Translations under genes and position numbers: made by a program
Shown: one piece after another, positions 10,415 to 21,188 of the stretch
How positions within the stretch are numbered: position 1 is the stretch's first letter
How the letters are laid out: every line of letters begins with the position of its first letter
Notes under the pieces: generated by a model
Told to the model about the DNA's origin: nothing
Seen by the model: the letters and a program-made list of their open reading frames with translations, nothing else
The model's database searches: none
Assembly (NCBI RefSeq): GCF_024362695.1
Contig: NC_065407.1
Coordinates: forward strand, 868,001 to 932,000
DNA: 64,000 nucleotides
Reading direction: 5' to 3'
From: Pectinophora gossypiella
Taxonomy: Eukaryota; Arthropoda; Insecta; Lepidoptera; Gelechiidae

Positions 10415-11230
10415 TGCGAAATTTTCGACCTATATCTTCATTCTCCGATATAGGATTTTTTTCCTTTCTAAAGGAGTGGATCAATTATTTGGGCAATAGG
10501 CTCATCACCTACCTTTTGGTTCATCTTCATATCCATTTTAAGACTTTGTATCGTTGTTTTCTTGTAGCTCTGCCCGCTCCGTTAGGGATTGCGCGCGTTA
10601 ATTTGTATATGTAATAGGAAAGTACGTATTTCCGTAACATGTTACACGTATATCGTGCGCGTTGCGTGCGTTATATGAACCATTCGCTACTGGGTTCAAA
10701 TATCGCGTCGCGCGCGTTGTAGTTGCCATACTACGTCTGCTAATCCACTTTACCAGGTTCTAAAAAAAGATTTAAATTAAAAAAAAAATCTCCGGACATG
10801 GCGTCTTCTCGTCCTCATGCATACAGGATGTCAGACATGGCATTGTCGCGTTTTCTCCGCATATTTTAAGCAAAATCCGCTTTTACATGTCCGCGCTCAA
10901 AAATGCTGGTTAAAAGCAAATCTTCCTTCATGTAATAGTTTCCTGCAAAGTTCATAAACTTTAAAGTATTTTCCTATTATAAATATACCTACTCTATATC
11001 TATTGTAATATAAGTGCACTTCACGTAAAAAAATCGAAATACTTTGTTTTACAGTGGGTAGGTAAGGTTTTTAATTTATAACGTTAAATGTTTCAAATTT
11101 ATTTATACTAAGCCGTGTATCGCGGTACGTACTTTACCTTTCACACAAATATCCCTCTTTACACAATCCATCCAAGTACACTTTCTTGGGTCGTCACCTA
11201 CCTCCATATTCATACCATCACTTCAAGTTA
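10415..11230. other. Intergenic stretch, no feature recognised
   Basis: AT-rich with small GC-rich patches (about 10650-10730). No coding similarity or shared repeat was seen. Confidence 0.45.
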
Positions 11231-11311
11231 TAAGTCATCATCATCATCATCAACAGCCTATATACGTCCCACTGCTGGGCACAGGCCTCCCCTCAATCAA
11301 CCGGAGGGGGT
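11231..11311 (-). mobile_element. SINE B, 3' end
   Basis: The minus-strand tail (complement of CTATATACGTCCCACTGC) and the AATCAACCGGAGGGGG block are present. A (CAT)n run at 11228-11241 adjoins the tail. Confidence 0.85.
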
Positions 11312-11877
11312 AAGTTATAAGTACATAGACAAAAAAACATAAGTAGGAACAAAACAGCTTCTTTGATCAGCTAGGTAGCTATGCTAATTCTATTGTAGGC
11401 ATTAAAACACGTGGATGTTTTCTATACATAGATATACAAATGAAAGCAGTTAACATTCGGTAGGTGTGTCGACGGAGGAATCACAATTTCCTGCACTTAA
11501 CAACTCCGGAAGCAATTTTGACGACTCATCAAACGACTGACGGCGACAACGACACATCGATGCCTATCATTAGCCACCTAAAGACAGCTTGACGGCTTCT
11601 GTTTCACTTCCACCATTAACTTTGTAATGGGGAACAAAAGAAGCGTTCCAAGACCACTTTTAAGTAGTATTCAAAGAGTTTACAACGGGTTTACCTTCAT
11701 TGCGAGAATAAAAGGCGTTCGGTAAAACTTATTCCTTTCAGCGGCGAGCAGTTGCAACAAAAGTCTACGAGTACTTACAAAAACTGCTCGCTCGTGCTGT
11801 TGACTCGTTGAATTAGCAGCGTGTTTCGTTTTTCTACTCTGTTTCTACTGATGAAGTGAATCTTGCGACAAATACTA

Positions 11878-12007
11878 AGGGCCCTATCTCACTAGGACGC
11901 CATGGAGGCGCCAACACGGACGCGACACCAATTTGTTACCGGCAATCGAATCCCGAATAATTTCCCACTGGTGACGCAACCATGGTGTCCAAACGAGATA
12001 GAAACCT
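11878..12007. mobile_element. MITE J, copy 1
   Basis: The left end AGGGCCCTATCTCACTAGG and right end CATGGTGTCCAAACGAGAT are inverted relatives of each other. The same ends occur at 21028-21188. It has no ORF. Confidence 0.7.
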
Positions 12008-13454
12008 AAAAATTTCGACTTTAAAAATATGTCAAATGTTTTTTTAGGAACCAAAGTTCTATTAAATTCCAAGTAGGTATAGAAAACTTTAAAAACAGAA
12101 TGTTACTATTCAAATAAATAAAGTTATATCCAAGAATTACGTCTTATAAACCAATTAATAAAGCTAAGAGGAGTCGCAGTTGAATAAATTAGTTCTTTTC
12201 CCCATAATAATTCAGTGGTTGATGCTCGTAGACGGGCGTCATCAAAGTTGGGGGATTGTGGCCAGCTGCCGCCGCCGCCGCGCTCCCAGATTACCCGCAG
12301 AGATTCGTTTAATCGTTTTATTAATACGCCGACAAATCGTTTAACTGCCACTCGCTCCAATGTTTGCTCCTTCGTTTTTGCCAGTAAAACCCCCCCAAAA
12401 TCCCCCAATCTGACTGAAACTGGAAACTTTCCACATCACCTTGTTGCACGTTTCGTAAATTATCATCATTCATGCTTTACAGCGTTAGAGCAGCAACAAC
12501 TAAACCGTGATAGGGGTTACTTAGTGTAGTGCTAAGCTAATAGTACAGGAGTTTATGCAAAGATCGGCAAACAAGCGCTAAATATTCCAAACGAGTGTAG
12601 AGCGGAGTGCATGGCTGGCGGGGCGCGGCGCGGGGCGGCGGCGGGGCAGCCCCGTAGTAGGCCCCGCTGCATTCCCGCCAGTTATTAGACCCCGTAAATA
12701 ATAAGTATTAAAAGCCTTGCCCTGTTTTATTTACCGACACTACGTGTACTGCTTACGTCCACCACATAAATACATCGGCAAAGAAAGCGCCGTAAGAAGG
12801 TTTATGCAAAGAACAATTTGTCTGCATACTTATTATGTAATGGAACGCAGACTACAACCTATGTTTCTGTCGATACGATCTCCTCGAATAAATTTGGTAG
12901 ATTGGATCGCGCTCAAACAAGTGTTCTTGTATCGTTTTCTGTTTGGTTTTTAAAGTGGAATAGGTGCGAGCGACCATTTTGCGGAAAGGAGGAAAAGTCT
13001 ATCCAATAGAGATAAACATTTAGTAGTTATGAAAATAAAATTGCGGGGCTCTTGTTATGCAGTATGCAGCGGACAGGCCGCGCGAGTGCGAAATTGACAC
13101 CGCGTCCGGCGCCATTGCCTCTGATTGGATTAGGTTCGAGCGCCGTCGCACTGATGCAGCTCAAACGTAAAATTTTACGTGACCACTTTCCAAACGTCGA
13201 CTTTCGTGCCGCAATAGCCCACACTTGGATTCTCGGGGCGTCCTCCGCGCTGATCGCTCACTATAGAGTATTATGTAAATTTTGCGACGCCTGTTTGCAC
13301 TGGAGATACCGTATGACGTCCCATTCTTATAAAACTAGGTGCTTCGATACTACCAAACGCGGTTTCGATTAGACTTTGCGCGGGGAATTCTGTTCAGAAT
13401 TTTTGCTAAATAATACAAGCGAGAGCAACTTTTTAAAGTTATATCTTTTATTAA
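12008..13454. other. Intergenic stretch with a GC-rich island
   Basis: A very GC-rich segment lies at about 12600-12670 (GCGGGGCGCGGCGCGGGG) and another at 12240-12300. The flank GAGCGGAGTGCATGGCTGGC resembles 21370-21392. ORFs of 62 to 106 codons here overlap on both strands and match no family. A regulatory island is possible but unproven. Confidence 0.4.
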
Positions 13455-13593
13455 CATAAAACATAAGTTCACTACTATATCCCAACTATGGTAGTCAAAA
13501 GTGGAGAAGCATGAGGAATTGAGTACCCATACCTCATCGAATTTTCTATTAGACCGACGTGATAGGTGGTGAGCCGTATCGCCGCGTATATCT
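13455..13593 (+). repeat. Repeat T, copy 1
   Basis: It runs from about AACATAAGTTCACTAC through CTATTAGACCGACGTGATAGG to GAGCCGTATCGCC. Inverted or partial copies lie at 16440-16668, 28200-28300, 39383-39522 and 39875-39918. No ORF or tail identifies its class. Confidence 0.6.
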
Positions 13594-13912
13594 AAACTGC
13601 ACTATCTTTTATTTATTTTACTATAAAGGCTTTTCGACTGTTACAATTTTATTATTAGTCGTCTTAAAACTGACACCGATGGTATCGAGTGGGGAATTCT
13701 GCAATTTAAGTGGCAATACATCGCTGAGAAGTACAGTGGGAGAGGCTAGGAATCGTAAGTGGCCTGTAGATTGTAGGGCATTACGAGCACTCCGATCCTC
13801 TTACCGTGATGGTGCGCTATCGAGCCGGGGACCTGCAATTGCCGGCATTTATACCATCACTTGGTAACTTGATACTGTTATTATGATTTACATTGCCGAA
13901 GTCTCCTCTCTA

Positions 13913-14053
13913 AGGGTGGTATTTATAAACTAATCTCAACTTGGAGACTGCCCTCAAGATCATGTCAATGTGACAGTTCTTATATAAAAACAGGGGACTT
14001 GAGCATGATCTTGAGGGCAGTCTCAGCTGAGATTCGTTTATTAATACCACCCT
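13913..14053. mobile_element. MITE I, copy 2 (intact)
   Basis: The ends AGGGTGGTATTTATAAAC and GTTTATTAATACCACCCT are inverted. Inverted similarity extends through GAGACTGCCCTCAAGATCATG, about 50 bp per arm. Total length is 141 bp, with no coding capacity. Confidence 0.9.
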
Positions 14054-14193
14054 AAAATAGCTTATGAAAACCTCTATGGAATATGAGAAGTGACAGAATT
14101 ACACTTAGAAGTAATTATTCGTTATTACAAACCTGATATGAATATAACAACTTTTACAGAAAAAAAACTGATAGAGCGAGTTCTTGAGTTCAG

Positions 14194-14292
14194 TATATAC
14201 ATAAACTCATGCCGTGATTCCTAATGGGATGGGCAGAGCCACAAGTAAAACAACTTGCAGCCACTGTTAATATGAAGTCCTGAAATGGATAC
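14194..14292 (+). repeat. Repeat U, copy 1
   Basis: It shares GGGATGGGCAGAGCCACAAG and CAACTTGCAGCCACTGTTAAT with 52991-53080. The class is unknown. Confidence 0.5.
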
Positions 14293-14910
14293 GATCCTTC
14301 TAATATAATGGTGCTAATTCATGTGGACACCATCTAATTTTATTTTGAGTTATACCTGTCATTTTCTTATCCGCCGAAATGGAATGCGACCGGTGACAGA
14401 CAGCTGTTAATATTGAGTGAATGAATGAATAACCCGTGCGAATTAAATAGGTATTTCACTGGTATGCGACCCGTTTGACGCACTTAATTTTTCGTTCCTT
14501 TCCTTTGTGGACGAGTGTTACGAGTTACGAGTGTGGGTACAAAATTATAACACACTTGAGAGAGTCAGTTTATTAACCCCACGTATCTAGAGTGACATAA
14601 ATAATACCATTACAGCAGTAAATCCGTCGCGACCTATGCAAGCCATTCGTTCTGTACATGGTAATCTATATTTTCTTAATGCGCCGACTTATTCTCGAAG
14701 CAAAATTTATGTGCCATTTGCCGCACCGTTCCTCTCCGCCTGTGAATTACCTACCAACTTTGACTATATTTAACATAATTCCACCACACATAAAATATAT
14801 TCGGTCTATTTAATATGCATTTGGCGTGCATATTTTAGGTGATATGCTTTCATATTACTAGTTCGATGTTAGTTCTCTCTTTTTGAAGTTAGTATCTTTG
14901 TCTAGTTTAT
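14293..14910. other. Intergenic stretch, no feature recognised
   Basis: AT-rich DNA without coding similarity or repeats shared with the window. Confidence 0.45.
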
Positions 14911-15187
14911 AATGGTCTCTGTATACCAGTGGTTGAGCGTTGTGCTCACGATCCGGAGGTTCCGGGTTTGAATCCCGGTGGGGACATATCACAAAAATCA
15001 CTATGTGATCTCCAGTTTGGTCAGGAAATAACAGGCTGATCACCTGATTATCCGAAAGTAAGATGATTCGTGCATCGAAAGGCACATGAGCGATGTCAGG
15101 GGCTTTTCTTTGGCGGCTCAATAATAACCCTGACAGAGTTGATGAGGTTGGTAATTCACCTCACAACCCACACGATAGAAGAAGACT
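14911..15187 (+). mobile_element. SINE A with internal deletion
   Basis: Head (CCAGTGGTTGAGCGTTGTG; GGGTTTGAATCCCGG), body and the GATAGAAGAAG tail are present. About 50 bp is missing between GGCACATGAG and the 3' domain, removing the end of the central domain and the GTAAGTGAGTAATCG block. Confidence 0.85.
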
Positions 15188-15220
15188 TGATTGTCTGAAA
15201 ATAAAATGATTTATTCTCCG

Positions 15221-15345
15221 GAGGGCACGTTAAGCAATCGGTCCAGAGCTTTTATTTACTTTAAGTAAGTATGTGGGATACATGAGTTATGTCAGGGTCT
15301 TTAACGGCTCAACAGTAGCCTTGACACCAGTGTTGATGAGGCAGG
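15221..15345 (+). mobile_element. SINE A, degenerate 3' part
   Basis: It starts within the central domain (GGAGGGCACGTTAAGCAAT) and continues to TTGATGAGGCAGGTG. It is more diverged than its neighbours and lies 33 bp from the previous SINE A. Confidence 0.65.
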
Positions 15346-15809
15346 TGAAAGATGTTCAGAGAAGAGTTGATTTTCCTTGTAAAGGTTTTACGGTAAATAT
15401 TGAAGGTAGTTGTGCAGATTGTGAGTGCGGGGGTCTCGAAAGAATCCCGAGTAGGGGAGACAAAGTAGCGCTTGTCTGCAGACAGGTACCTAAATCTTAC
15501 AAGAATGTTTTAATATCCACATCTCATTACACGTAACTCTGAAGAATTATGACTTGGCAAAGTCCTTTATTGGAAATACCTCTTCGGGCCTGAAATATTG
15601 CTGTGTCTCAGAGATCTGAAATTTCTAATTAGAAATTCTTTAGTAAGAGTTTATTAAGTTTTTACTTACTGCACCAGACCTAATGAGAGTAATGAAAATG
15701 CCACGTCAATCGCTTCCAGTACACAGGCTGACATGCCTTCCAAGGCAAAAGTAAAAGTTGAGTTGTTGAGTTGTACAAGACAAAAAAAAAGAAGATCTTG
15801 AAGGATTCC

Positions 15810-16074
15810 TTTTTTTTTGACGTGACTTATTATAGATTTGCCGCAGATGGCATTAACTACTTGGCCGGACAAATGGGGAGCGCTGAAGGCTCTCACCCGA
15901 TACAACGTTTAAGACAACAGGCCTGAGGGTGCCCATTTGGGCGCGAACCTCGGCTCAGGGCGTCGTCTGAGAGGAAAAATATTTGAAAGAATTAATCGAC
16001 CCTAGTGGGTCGATAGCGATAAGCGCTGAATGAGGGAAATCGTCAACCACGCCGGCGGGGTCGGTATCGGGGCC
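15810..16074 (-). mobile_element. Retroposon D with poly(A) and 11-bp target duplication
   Basis: On the minus strand the element ends in GTCACGTCAAAAAAAAA at 15810. It is bracketed by TGAAGGATTCC at 15799-15809 and 16075-16085. The body includes GTCCGGCCAAGTAGTTAATG. Poly(A) plus target duplication supports retroposition. Confidence 0.85.
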
Positions 16075-16108
16075 TGAAGGATTCCATATTTTAAAGTTAA
16101 TTGGTAAT

Positions 16109-16321
16109 CTTCCCTAGTTTGGTTAGGATATTACAGACTGATCGCCTGATTGTCCGAAAGTAAGATGATCCATGCTTCGGTCCCGGTTACTACTTACTGA
16201 TGTAAGTGAGTAATCGTTACATGAGCCATGTCAGGGGCCTTTGGTGGCTCAATAACAACCCTGACACCAGGGTTGCTGAGGTTTGTAATCCACCTCACAA
16301 CCCACACGATAGAAGAAGAAG
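16109..16321 (+). mobile_element. SINE A, 5'-truncated, with 10-bp target duplication
   Basis: It begins in the body at CTAGTTTGGTTAGG and ends in AGAAGAAGAAG. AATTGGTAAT flanks it at 16099-16108 and 16322-16331. Part of the central domain (GGAAGGCACGTTAAGC) is deleted. Confidence 0.88.
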
Positions 16322-16439
16322 AATTGGTAATTACCTAGTGGAACCGATATTAGTAGCACTTATCAGTATCAGCAGTTATCTGTACATTCATAGAATTAGT
16401 ATGTCTAAGTATTTATTTATTTATTTATTGTGTTTCGTA

Positions 16440-16668
16440 AGCCCGGTGTGGTGTGAGTACTTAGTTCATCTTGTGATGGATATACAGTCATGAGTAATAT
16501 CATGTACCAACTTTAGAACCCTGTCGCACTATCACAGTTGACATTTAATGAGACTTACGGTTTGACTTGTCAAAAAAGTTAATGTGACATGGTATCAAAG
16601 TGTATACATATTAGTACTCGTGACCGTACCTCTACTACTCCAATTGGGATGTAGTTGTGGATTTATGT
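16440..16668 (-). repeat. Repeat T, copy split by MITE H
   Basis: The left part (GTGAGTACTTAGTTCATC) and right part (CCAATTGGGATGTAGTTG) are continuous at 39455-39515. The interruption is MITE H at 16485-16626. Confidence 0.7.
16485..16626. mobile_element. MITE H, copy 2, with TA target duplication
   Basis: Ends CAGTCATGAGTA and TACTCGTGACCG are inverted. TA is at 16483-16484 and 16627-16628. The uninterrupted host repeat near 39480 has a single TA, so the duplication can be read directly. This fits Tc1/mariner-type transposition. Confidence 0.88.
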
Positions 16669-16744
16669 TATTTAATATGGTTTATCAACAGCAGTACATA
16701 CAAACAGAATATAAAATACATATATAAAACAATAAGCCGATGCG

Positions 16745-17070
16745 ACTGTGGTCCAGTGGTTGAGCGTTGGACTCACGATTCGGAGGTCCCGGGTTCGAAT
16801 CCCGGTGGGGAGATATCACAAAAATCACTTTGTGATCCCTAGTTTGGTTAGGACATTACAGACCGATCACCTGATTGTCCGAAAGTAAGATGATCCGTGC
16901 TTCGGAAGGCACGTTAAGCAGTTGGTCCCGGTTATTATTTACTGATGTAAGTGAGTAATCGTTACATGAGCCATGTCAGGGGCCTTTGGCGGCTCAATCA
17001 TAACCCTGACACCAGGGTTGATGAGGTTGGGATTCCACCTCACAACGCACACGATAAGAAGAAGAAGAAG
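16745..17070 (+). mobile_element. SINE A, full length, with 11-bp target duplication
   Basis: It carries every part in order: A-box region (GTGGTCCAGTGGTTGAGCG), B-box stem (CCCGGGTTCGAATCCCGG), body (CTAGTTTGGTTAGGACATT), central domain (CGTGCTTCGGAAGGCACG), 3' domain with ACCCTGACACCAGGGTTGA and an (AAG)n tail. AAGCCGATGCG flanks it at 16734-16744 and 17071-17081. It is the best reference copy in the window. Confidence 0.95.
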
Positions 17071-17081
17071 AAGCCGATGCG

Positions 17082-17499
17082 TGCCGTGCACATGCGTAAT
17101 GCACTCCTTGCATCAGCACCAGAGTGTGATCTGTTTGTGAGTGAGTGGACGTATGTGTGTCGCGAGTGTCTGAGGTTCTGCGAGATGATAATTGATGTGT
17201 GAAAATTAAATATGTTTTATATTGTTTACACCTAAGTTTCATATGTTTAATAAAAGGCATTCAGCTGTATTTTGCTGTCAATAATTTGATTATAAAGGAC
17301 AAACAATTTAATACAATAAAAAACCACAACCATTCAACTTCTTAATCTGTTTTGCACATCGTGACATTGAAATTATTTAAATTAAGTACAATTATTACTA
17401 AATACAATGTTAATAAAATATATAACATAGTCAAATTAAAAAAACCTACACTACAATACGTCAAAATACACACACACATATATACATATAAAAACCATA
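17082..17499. other. Non-coding stretch, probable 3' UTR of the minus-strand LINE in part
   Basis: The segment next to 17500 is AT-rich with a short (CA)n run at about 17468-17480. It may be the 3' UTR of the retrotransposon ending at 17500. No tail or target duplication could be fixed. Confidence 0.35.
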
Positions 17500-18925
17500 T
17501 CAGGCGTCAAGAAGCCCTCCGGAAAGCGAACCCCGCCCGAACGTACCCATTATGCTTGCAGCGTTGCCTCTCTGGACCGCAAGTGAAATACGCTGCGCGA
17601 GGAAAAAGCCAGCTCGAGGGTCTCCGCCTCCAACCCTTATACGGCGACCAACATCACGCACTAAAGCTATGGCCTCAACGCCCCAAGGTCCCGCTGTCTC
17701 CAACGCAAATGGCACGAACTCATACGCTGATTCCAAATTGGCATACTTATTGTGCTTCCTGAGCGCCGCCGCTTCAGCCGCCGAACCGGCAGACTGTTGC
17801 GTAGCGCCCCGGTGACAAAGCGAGTATGTGCTAACACATGTCGCGTCCCAAATGAGACACCGACCCCTCTGCCACGGAATCAGCGTAAGGCCATCCGGTT
17901 TTTTGCCATCTGCCCTAGACAGCCCGGGAGGCTCCAGGACACACGGGACTCCGGCAGAAATAAAAGCACGGCGGATGATGTCGTTCACCGCATGATGGCG
18001 AGGTCGACGGCCGGCGCACCGCATGCAGCTCAAAGCATGGTAACCATCTGCTTCCACCCTGGCACCGCACACACACGTATGAGGCTCGCAAACAGCGCAT
18101 CCGAGACGCAACGCTGCAGCTATCCTGAGCGAGTCGTCGTCCAAAAGCGTGCCCACGTGCGGGGACGGGAAAGCCTGGAGCCAACAGCCTCATTCAGGTC
18201 TTGCCGCCGCACGAAGCCGGGCCGCTTCCAACCCCGACGCCTCGTCGATGAGATCTGCCACCGAACGGGAAGACACTATTTCGTCCCAGCCTCTTTGACG
18301 TTCTGGATGGAGCGGCTGGGTGCCACCTGGGCATAAAATCGACCAAATATCCATGGCCTCTACTGCGTACGGGATACAGAGCCCATCACCATAAGAAGGT
18401 AAAATACGAGTGACGAGCTCCATGACCCCACGCGAGGAGGCCAAGAAGGCAATCGGACCTGATTCCTGCAAGCGGCGCACACCCAGCCCGCCGTGTCTAA
18501 TAGGCAAACTAGCCTGGCGCCATTGGGCCTCATTTAGGGCCACGTTCAGTGTCTCCTCCAGAACCTGCCTTAACGCGCCATCAAAACCAGCTACCTCAGC
18601 CGGGAATCGCCATGTAGGAGCTGTTCTGATGACGTACGTCAATTTTGGCATGGCCAAGCAGCTACGAAGGAGGGTTAAAGAGACGTGTGCGGGCAGATGT
18701 TTTAAGTGTTCCGCTAGTGATTTCAACGTTTCTGTTTTTGAGGACAAACAATCAGGCACCCCTTCCGGGAAAACAGGCGCGCCCAGTAAGCTCAAAGATG
18801 CCTCATCGACGATCCTGAGCCCGGGAATTAGGGACTGAAATCTTTGATACGAGTCTAATGCCTCCAGGCTGCAGGGAAAAAACTCACACTTGGAGGCATT
18901 TACCTCAAGGCCCAGCTTCCTTAGC
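17500..18925 (-). pseudogene. Non-LTR retrotransposon RT C-terminal half with CCHC and PD-(D/E)XK-like endonuclease region
   Basis: On the minus strand one frame runs from 18925 to a stop at 17500-17502, broken by a single in-frame TGA at 18190-18192. It starts in the last reverse-transcriptase block (LGLEVNASKCEFF). A thumb-like region follows, with GGLGVRR. Next is a Cys/His cluster (CAVCEPHTCVCG ... HALSC) and RRPRHHAVNDIIRRAF. Then come VLEPPGL, KPDGLTL and CLIWDATCVSTY. The PD...WDATC spacing resembles a restriction-like endonuclease core. R2/R4/NeSL-type LINEs carry a zinc knuckle and such a nuclease after RT, so I infer that order here, although the exact clade is unknown. The 5' end is cut off at 18925 where a MITE G half begins. 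The element is inactive: it is truncated and has a nonsense codon. Confidence 0.75.
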
Positions 18926-19010
18926 GCCGGAAAATTCCACTTGATATGAACTCAGAATCATGGTCTGAATCATCCCCCTTAGTATTCGTTACGATGTCAC
19001 TAACACCCCG
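18926..19010. mobile_element. MITE G, right half
   Basis: It begins GGAAAATTCCACTTGATATG and ends CACTAACACCCCG. The left arm is absent. It lies between the LINE fragment and a MITE H copy. Confidence 0.8.
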
Positions 19011-19132
19011 TATACACTTTGGTACCATGTCACATTAACTTTTTTGACAAATTGAACTGTAAGTCTCACTAAATGTAAAATATGTTAGTGCGACAGAGTC
19101 CTAAAGTGGGTACATTATATTGCTCATGACTG
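19011..19132. mobile_element. MITE H, copy 3 (one end truncated)
   Basis: It runs from TATACACTTTGGTACC to TGCTCATGACTG followed by TA. About 20 bp of the other end is missing where it meets MITE G. Confidence 0.82.
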
Positions 19133-19445
19133 TACATAGTAGGAGTAACGTCTCAATAGAGTGAGCAGTGTGACGTCACCATTCAATTTATGTCGCGCAC
19201 ACGTTTGTTTGTCGCGGCTGTTTGTCCTGCCGGATCGCTCGTTCATTTTTATGAGTTATGGAAGAGGTGGGCCCTCCATTATGTTTGTCGTTTCGATCTG
19301 TTTGTTGCTTTCTAGATCAAATGCAAATAAAATTACAACGCGTTGCCTTTTCAAATAAAAATAAATACCTACTTAGTTAAAATATCGATTAAACGTTACT
19401 TTTCTGGTCTAAATTATAATTTGTAAGTACCTAATTATTTTTTAC

Positions 19446-19741
19446 CGAGGAGCTCGGTGGCGCAGCGGTAAACGCGCTCGGTCTGCGATTGTTGAAGTTA
19501 ACTTTCGCAAAGGCCGGTCATAGGATGGGTGACCAAAAAAAAAACGTTTTCAACTCGAGCTTCTCCGTGCTTCGGAAGGCACGTTAAGCCGTTGGTCCCG
19601 GCTGCATTAGCAGTCGTTAATAACCATTAATCCGCACTGGGCCCGCATGGTGGTTTAAGGCCCGATCTCCCTATCCATCCATAGGGAAGGCCCGTGCCCC
19701 AGCTGTGGGGACGCTAATGGGCTGATGATGATGATGATGAT
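19446..19741 (+). mobile_element. SINE C, tRNA-like plus 5S-rRNA-like head
   Basis: The first segment, GCTCGGTGGCGCAGCGGTAA, is A-box-like. The next, GAAGTTAACTTTCGCAAAGG with GTCATAGGATGGGTGACC, resembles the internal control region of 5S rRNA (A-box and C-box parts). The shared central domain (GCTTCGGAAGGCACGTTAAG) follows, then a 3' domain with CCTATCCATCCATAGGGAAG, ending in (GAT)n. Here the 5S-like part has lost four bases relative to the copies at 37944 and 53370. Confidence 0.8.
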
Positions 19742-20520
19742 TTTTTATTTATTTATTTGTACACAATGAAACAGACACAAGAAACATACAAAGAAAACAG
19801 ATAGTACAGGCAAGCTTATCTCTAAACAAAGAGATTTCTTCCAGCTGACCTACGTGACAAGAGAGACTTTCAACGTATAATATTATATAGATAGACATAC
19901 ATACGCGTACAAATTATTTAGAAATTACTTATACTAATATAAGACACAATATTAACCTAAACCTACAAACCACATTTAAATAAATTATAATATAATATAT
20001 ATTTCATAAATATATAAACATATTATATACTTTCTATATTGGTTTATAAAAAATACACACTATATACAATATATATGTATACCTAAATAAATAAGTAAAC
20101 GCATACAAATACGACTAATGCAACTTAAGCAAGACTCAAATAATAATCCTTCAAGTTCCTTTTAAAACTACCCACCGTGTCACATTCCCGAGTGACCCTG
20201 GGTAGCGCGTTCCACAGTTTGACGGCCTGCACGGTAAAAGAGTCACCATACATTTGCGTAGAATAGGGGGGAGTTTTCAGGTGCAAGTTGTAAAGGGGAC
20301 GGTGAGTGCGACCAGATGAGGCGAAATACGTGAAACGCTCCCGCAGGTATCGTGGCGATAAGGGATTATTTAAAACATTGAAGAGAAGAACAAGTATATG
20401 ATATCGCCGTCGATACCTAATCGGGAGCCATCTCAACTGTTTTCTGTGTTCCGTTTTACTGTATTTCAGAAAAATAATGTTTATTTCAAGGGCCAATGTT
20501 ACAAGAGTGCAATCGCGTCA
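19742..20520 (-). pseudogene. LINE reverse-transcriptase C-terminus and 3' UTR, 5'-truncated
   Basis: A minus-strand frame (20496 to 20125, open to about 20520) reads HRKQLRWLPIRYRRRYHIL, then SPRYLRERFTYF, SFTVQAVKLWNALPRVTR and FKRNLKDYYLS. These are the closing blocks of many Jockey/CR1-type LINE reverse transcriptases. The 3' UTR continues to an (AAAT)n tail at about 19742-19760. The coding part has no stop, but the catalytic RT domain is missing, so this is a dead 5'-truncated copy. The tail directly adjoins SINE C. Confidence 0.8.
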
Positions 20521-21027
20521 ATAAATTGTCAAAACTATTTCCATGTTCGCAGCGGAACGCAGGGCGACGCTCCCGTCGTTAGCAGTGCATTAGACGCGAT
20601 GCAAACAATTACATTACCTGCTACTGTAGTTGGCACAGCACCAGCGGCTGCGATCGCGACTATTTTCAAATTTCTACTCGTACTATTATTCCACCATTCA
20701 TGCGGCACTTCAGTTTATGTTCGACTTAGACTGGCGAATCGATACCGCCCTGCCTGTATTTATGACCAGTACTGGTGGTATTTGGTTTTCGGAAAATGGA
20801 GCTTTTAAGGGGAAGGAAATCGATTTTGAAAATTAACTTTTTTATTGTTAAACAATTTATTGAATTCTATGTGGCCTTTTAAAGTTAAAAGGCCATAAAG
20901 GGTTGTAATTATACAAACATTGTAAATTAATAATAAAGCTGATTTATTAAATAAAGTTCAATAAATGAGCCAACAGTCCTCAAATTCTACAAATCTCTAA
21001 TGTCCGAATTATGACTGACGAATTTTT
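20521..21027. other. Intergenic stretch, no feature recognised
   Basis: A short GGCCTTTTAAAGTTAAAAGG palindrome occurs near 20873-20893. No ORF on either strand matches a family. Confidence 0.4.
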
Positions 21028-21188
21028 AGGGCCCTATCTCACTTGGACACCACGGTAGCGCAACCACCGTCGTGCCTGCAACAAATTGTATGCAGTTGTA
21101 TGAACGCTACGTCACCAGGCAAGTGCATATATTTTATTTGGTGGCGAGATGGTTGCGCCACCATGGTGTCCTCGTGAGATATGATCCT
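21028..21188. mobile_element. MITE J, copy 2
   Basis: The left arm AGGGCCCTATCTCACTTGG...GCGCAACCA pairs with the right arm TGGTTGCGCCACCATGG...AGATATGATCCT, about 39 bp per arm with several mismatches. Length is 161 bp. The termini suggest a family nearly identical to the copy at 11878. Confidence 0.85.

Noticed and set aside
12215..12529. Proline-rich 104-codon ORF as a host exon
   Set aside because: It comes from a GC-rich patch, with no conserved domain, and the opposite strand is open as well.
13052..13372. 106-codon ORF as a host gene
   Set aside because: No motif, signal or family similarity, and an overlapping ORF on the other strand.
16745..16815. Functional tRNA gene
   Set aside because: A- and B-box-like sequences are present, but there is no matching acceptor stem, and the segment continues into a SINE body repeated many times in the window.
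17552..18838. Plus-strand ORFs of 87, 194 and 142 codons
   Set aside because: They lie antisense to the recognisable reverse-transcriptase fragment and only mirror its GC-rich coding sequence.
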